From Plantago major (Eukaryota; Streptophyta; Magnoliopsida; Lamiales; Plantaginaceae): DNA of 64,000 nt. Under the pieces are notes generated by a model. The model ran no database searches. It was not told the origin of the DNA and saw nothing but the letters and a program-made list of their open reading frames with translations. Where the stretch lies: positions 21,766,765 to 21,830,764 of the forward strand of contig CM048840.1 of assembly GCA_026545765.1 (NCBI GenBank), read 5' to 3'. Numbering within the stretch: position 1 is the first letter of the stretch; every line of letters starts with the position of its first letter. Position numbers and translations under genes: made by a program. Below, in pieces: positions 60,936 to 64,000 of this stretch.

Positions 60936-61424
60936 TTAATTCAGCATTAGACGCCCAACATGGGATCGAAGACTAGGTACCATCCAAGTTCTATAAGTCA
61001 CTACATCAATAATCTTTTGTGCTACATGTAAATGGCTATCAGCTGTACCAAAACACATATTATTTCTATGCTTCCAGAGCTCATAAATTGTCTCTAAAAA
61101 GGCTACCTTAAGCATCCGATGTCTCCAGTTCTTGCCTTTGCTGTGTCGTAATATCCATTGTAACTCGGTTGACCAACCTCCAGGATTGTGTTGGAGCTGT
61201 AACCATCGCAAAACCTCCTTCCAGATGCCTTTAGTCATTCCGCACTCGAACATCAGATGATCCAATGTCTCAATGTGCGAGCAAAATACACATGTCGCAT
61301 TGTCCAGTAGTCCGAATCGCTGGAGTCTTTCCTTGGTGGCCAGGCGGCCATGACAAGTGAGCCAGGTAATCATCTTGGCTCGGGGCCGAGCAATTGTCCC
61401 AAACATTAGCGATTTCCATTCCAC
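60936..61424 (-). pseudogene. LINE zf-RVT domain
   Basis: The text contains ARPRAKMITWLTCHGRLATK, CVFCSHIETLDHLMFEC and GIWKEVLRWL, the zinc-binding domain found after the reverse transcriptase in plant L1 elements (C-x2-C...H...C). It ends at a stop at 60936, close to the element's 3' end. Confidence 0.92.
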
Positions 61425-61430
61425 TTTAGG

Positions 61431-62665
61431 TCAATCTCCTTGCAAGGCGGTATACATAAGTCCCGTTTTGTACTTTTGTAAAAGTAGCATCGTGTTCCAT
61501 GCACCGTTATTATGTATCAATGATCTATACTTCAGTATACCTTTCATAATCCAGGAGCTATTCTGAGGGATTGTCTGTGTGAGTAATTGGTCCCTTAGCA
61601 TATAATATGCATGAATCCATTTAACCCATAAGCTATCCTGTTTACCACATAGATTCCAGAGTAACTTTAGCAAGCACGACTGACTCCAAACCGTTAAATC
61701 AACAATCTGTAGGCCCCCCCCTGATTCTTTGGCAAACATACCTTCTCCCAAGCCACCGAAGATTTTCTGGTAACTGTGTCGCTGTTCGACCATAGGAATG
61801 ATCTGCAAATAGATTCAATAGCCTTCAAGACGCCTTTTGGCAGAGGAAAACATTGTAGCCAATAATTAGTGACTGCAAACAGAACACTTTTAATCAATTG
61901 TACTCGGCCTCCATAGCTGAGAAGCTTAGCACTCCAATGTCTAATCCTTGCAACAATTTTATCAATTAGGGGTTGGCATTGCACAATCGTGAGTTTTCTG
62001 CTAGTAAGGGGGACACCCAGGTACTTGAATGGCAACACCCCCTGATTGAACCCCGTGACCTGCTGTATGGCCTCCTGTATATCCTTGGGAACAGCCCCAA
62101 AGAAAATCTAGCACTTTGCTGGATTGACACGCAAGCCGGTAGATTGAGAGAAATCGTTGAACGCCTCCATTAGCAATTCAACTGATCGCACATCACCTCT
62201 AGAAAATAGTAATAGGTCATCAGCAAAACTAAGATTTACAATGCTTAGCGTCTCGCATTTTGCATGGAAGTTAAAGTCTGGTACATGCTTTAATCCCTGC
62301 AACATTCTATGCATATATTCCATCACGAGAACAAAGAGAAGGGGAGATAAAGGATCTCCCTGTCGCAATCCACGGCGTGCCCTAAGAAGCTGGGTAGATT
62401 TCCCATTAACCATATATCTATAAGATACAGTCGTAACACAAATCATGATCCATCTGATAAATTGCTATGGAAAGCTCAACTCCTGCAAAATGCCCTCTAA
62501 AGCAGACCACTCCACTGTATCATATGCTTTTTGCAAATCCATCTGTAACATGCATCTTGGAGTACCAACTTTTCGGTTATACCCTCTAATGAGCTCGTAG
62601 GCCAAGAGAATGTGGTTGTGTATTAGTTGCCCAGGAACAAACGCAGCTTGACTTTCATGAACCAC
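61431..62665 (-). pseudogene. LINE reverse transcriptase
   Basis: Motifs in order are [51 protein letters not shown], the catalytic FADDLLLF and PFKYLGVPLT. A frameshift lies at about 61700-61750, where a C-run of eight occurs, and a break near 62460. The reverse transcriptase would copy LINE RNA at the target site. Confidence 0.92.
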
Positions 62666-62682
62666 TTTTCCTAATACTTTGC

Positions 62683-64000
62683 TCAGTCTGTTGGTAAGTA
62701 TTTTGGATATAATCTTGTAGAGTGTAGTACAACAGGATATAGGTCAAAATCCTTGACCTGAAACGCATTATCAATCTTCGGGATTAAGGTGACTGCACTG
62801 TAATTTACCGCCATATACATCCTATTATGGTCGAAGAAGTCCTGAATGGCTCTAACGGTATCCTCCCCCACGATACTCCAAGCAGCTTTAAAGAATTTGG
62901 CATTATATCCATCAATTCCTGGAGCTTTTAAATCCCCAGTATCCTTCAATGCATTTAGAATTTCAACCATGGTCACTGGCGCAATGAGAGACGCATCATC
63001 AGTCTGCGGTAATTGAGCTCCTGCCCGCAGCACGCTAATATCCAGACCTTTTAGTCTATTTGCCGAAATACATATTAGTTGTTTGTAGAATTCCAGAACT
63101 TCCCTCTCTAATTCTCTTTGTGTATTAGCTACACTCCCATCCAGCTTTTGTAATTTGGTGATCCCAATGTTTCGATTTTTTGCTTTCAAGGATGCGTGAA
63201 AATATGCATTGTTTCCATCCCTTAGGCGCAACCAATCAATCTTTGATTTTTGCTGAATTAATTTTTCATCCAATGCATTCCAATACAACACTTCATTCGT
63301 ATGCCCTTTCACATGTTCAATTAATGCTATGTTCATCCTATCATGAAGAAGGGCCTGTTGTGTTGCACTCAATTGCAATCGAGCCGCATTAATTTTTTCT
63401 TTGATTCCCGAGAAGCATTTTTGCATATTCCTGATAACTGGTTGTAGTCGTCGCAATTTATTCCAAACTATAACCATTGCTCTTCCCTCCATAGGTGCGC
63501 ACCAACTGAGCTTTACCTTATCAAGGAAACCAGGCTCTTCGATAACACCATTGATGAATCTGAACATGGGTTTGACCGGCTGCAGTGGTGCCCATAGACG
63601 TAGCAATAACATAGAGTGATCAGAAATACTCGGCTCCAAGATCTCCACCTGTACATGACTAAACGCTTGAACCAACACATATTACCTATAACTCTATCAA
63701 TCCGAGAGTAGATAGGGTCCTGGGTATGTTTATTATGCCATGTAAAATGATCACCAATACTATCAATCTCATTCAGACCAACCGTATCCATCATGTTCAC
63801 CAAATCACAATATTCAGCTGATTGTACTAAGGGTTCCGCCAATTCGATCTTGTGCAGTCAACACATTATTAAAATCACCCATCAGTAGCCAACGCCCCTG
63901 AACTTGTTGGTTTAATCTTTCAATATCCATCCATAAAATACGTCGCTCCTCTAGCTGATTTAAAGCATATACAGCAGTCAACATGTGAGAAATTCACCCT
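62683..64000 (-). pseudogene. LINE endonuclease and N-terminal RT region
   Basis: From the window end the minus strand reads GRWLLMGDFN and NVLTAQDRIGG, the endonuclease signature, then DPIYSRIDRV and SDHSMLLLRL. The linker region to the reverse transcriptase follows, with LRDGNNAYFHASLKAKNR, GDLKAPGIDGYNAKFFK and SAVTLIPKID. Frame changes lie near 63560-63680 and near 62730. The endonuclease would nick target DNA to prime reverse transcription. Confidence 0.9.

Larger units (their letters stand above)
60850..64000 (-). mobile_element. degenerate L1-type LINE, cut by the window end
   Basis: On the minus strand the order is endonuclease, reverse transcriptase and a zf-RVT domain, which is an L1-like non-LTR element. 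Similarity reaches the last bases, so the 5' part is outside. At least four frame changes and several stops break it. The 3' end is near 60850, with only a short A-rich tail (AAAGAAAAA on the minus strand). Target duplications cannot be tested because one side is missing. Confidence 0.92.

Overview
This window is nuclear DNA from a flowering plant, most likely a eudicot. The signs are AT-rich intergenic sequence, GT-AG introns, plant-specific gene families (EIN3-like, Ole e 1-like, NHL/LEA_2, DUF630/DUF632, PLAT-plant-stress) and a dense, nested load of plant transposons. The sequence does not fix the species. Nothing prokaryotic, viral or CRISPR-like was seen.

Layout. From 1 to 5.9 kb there is decayed repeat DNA (tandem repeats, an LTR-like stretch) and a clean Stowaway MITE. 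From 5.89 to 9.82 kb lies a structurally complete Ty1/copia element on the minus strand with both LTRs and a perfect 5-bp target duplication, but without gag. From 10.3 to 13.9 kb are two convergent genes: an Ole e 1-like secreted protein (+) and an EIN3/EIL transcription factor (-). From 14.2 to 25.4 kb the window is gene-poor: two non-autonomous hAT elements, a 5'-truncated copia element, a tRNA-derived SINE-like head and a 149-bp (AT)n tract. From 25.6 to 32.0 kb come SmF (five exons, +), an NHL/LEA_2 membrane protein (-) and a PLAT-domain protein (+). From 33.6 to about 41.3 kb there is a decayed Helitron with a RepHel pseudogene and a probable captured F-box pseudogene. From 43.2 to 47.1 kb dihydroneopterin aldolase (+) and the succinate dehydrogenase iron-sulfur subunit (-) converge. 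From 48.6 to 56.4 kb is a DUF630/DUF632 (NRG2-like) gene (-) whose introns hold at least three inverted-repeat elements. A solo LTR (56.55-58.02 kb) lies just upstream of it. From 59.0 to 60.0 kb is a small three-exon gene of unknown function, and from 60.85 kb to the window end a degenerate L1-type LINE (-).

The genes do not form a pathway: they serve splicing (SmF), folate synthesis (FolB), respiration (SDH2), ethylene or sulfur-type transcriptional control (EIL), membrane or stress roles (NHL, PLAT), pollen or wall biology (Ole e 1-like) and nitrate or leaf regulation (DUF632). Splice junctions were worked out by hand from GT-AG signals and reading phase, and every multi-exon model given here closes in frame. 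The strongest new observations are structural: target-site duplications that date and classify six elements, a gag-less copia with 96% identical LTRs, a duplication of an exon-intron junction inside the Ole e 1-like gene, MULE-like elements packed into one gene's introns, and the unidentified small gene.
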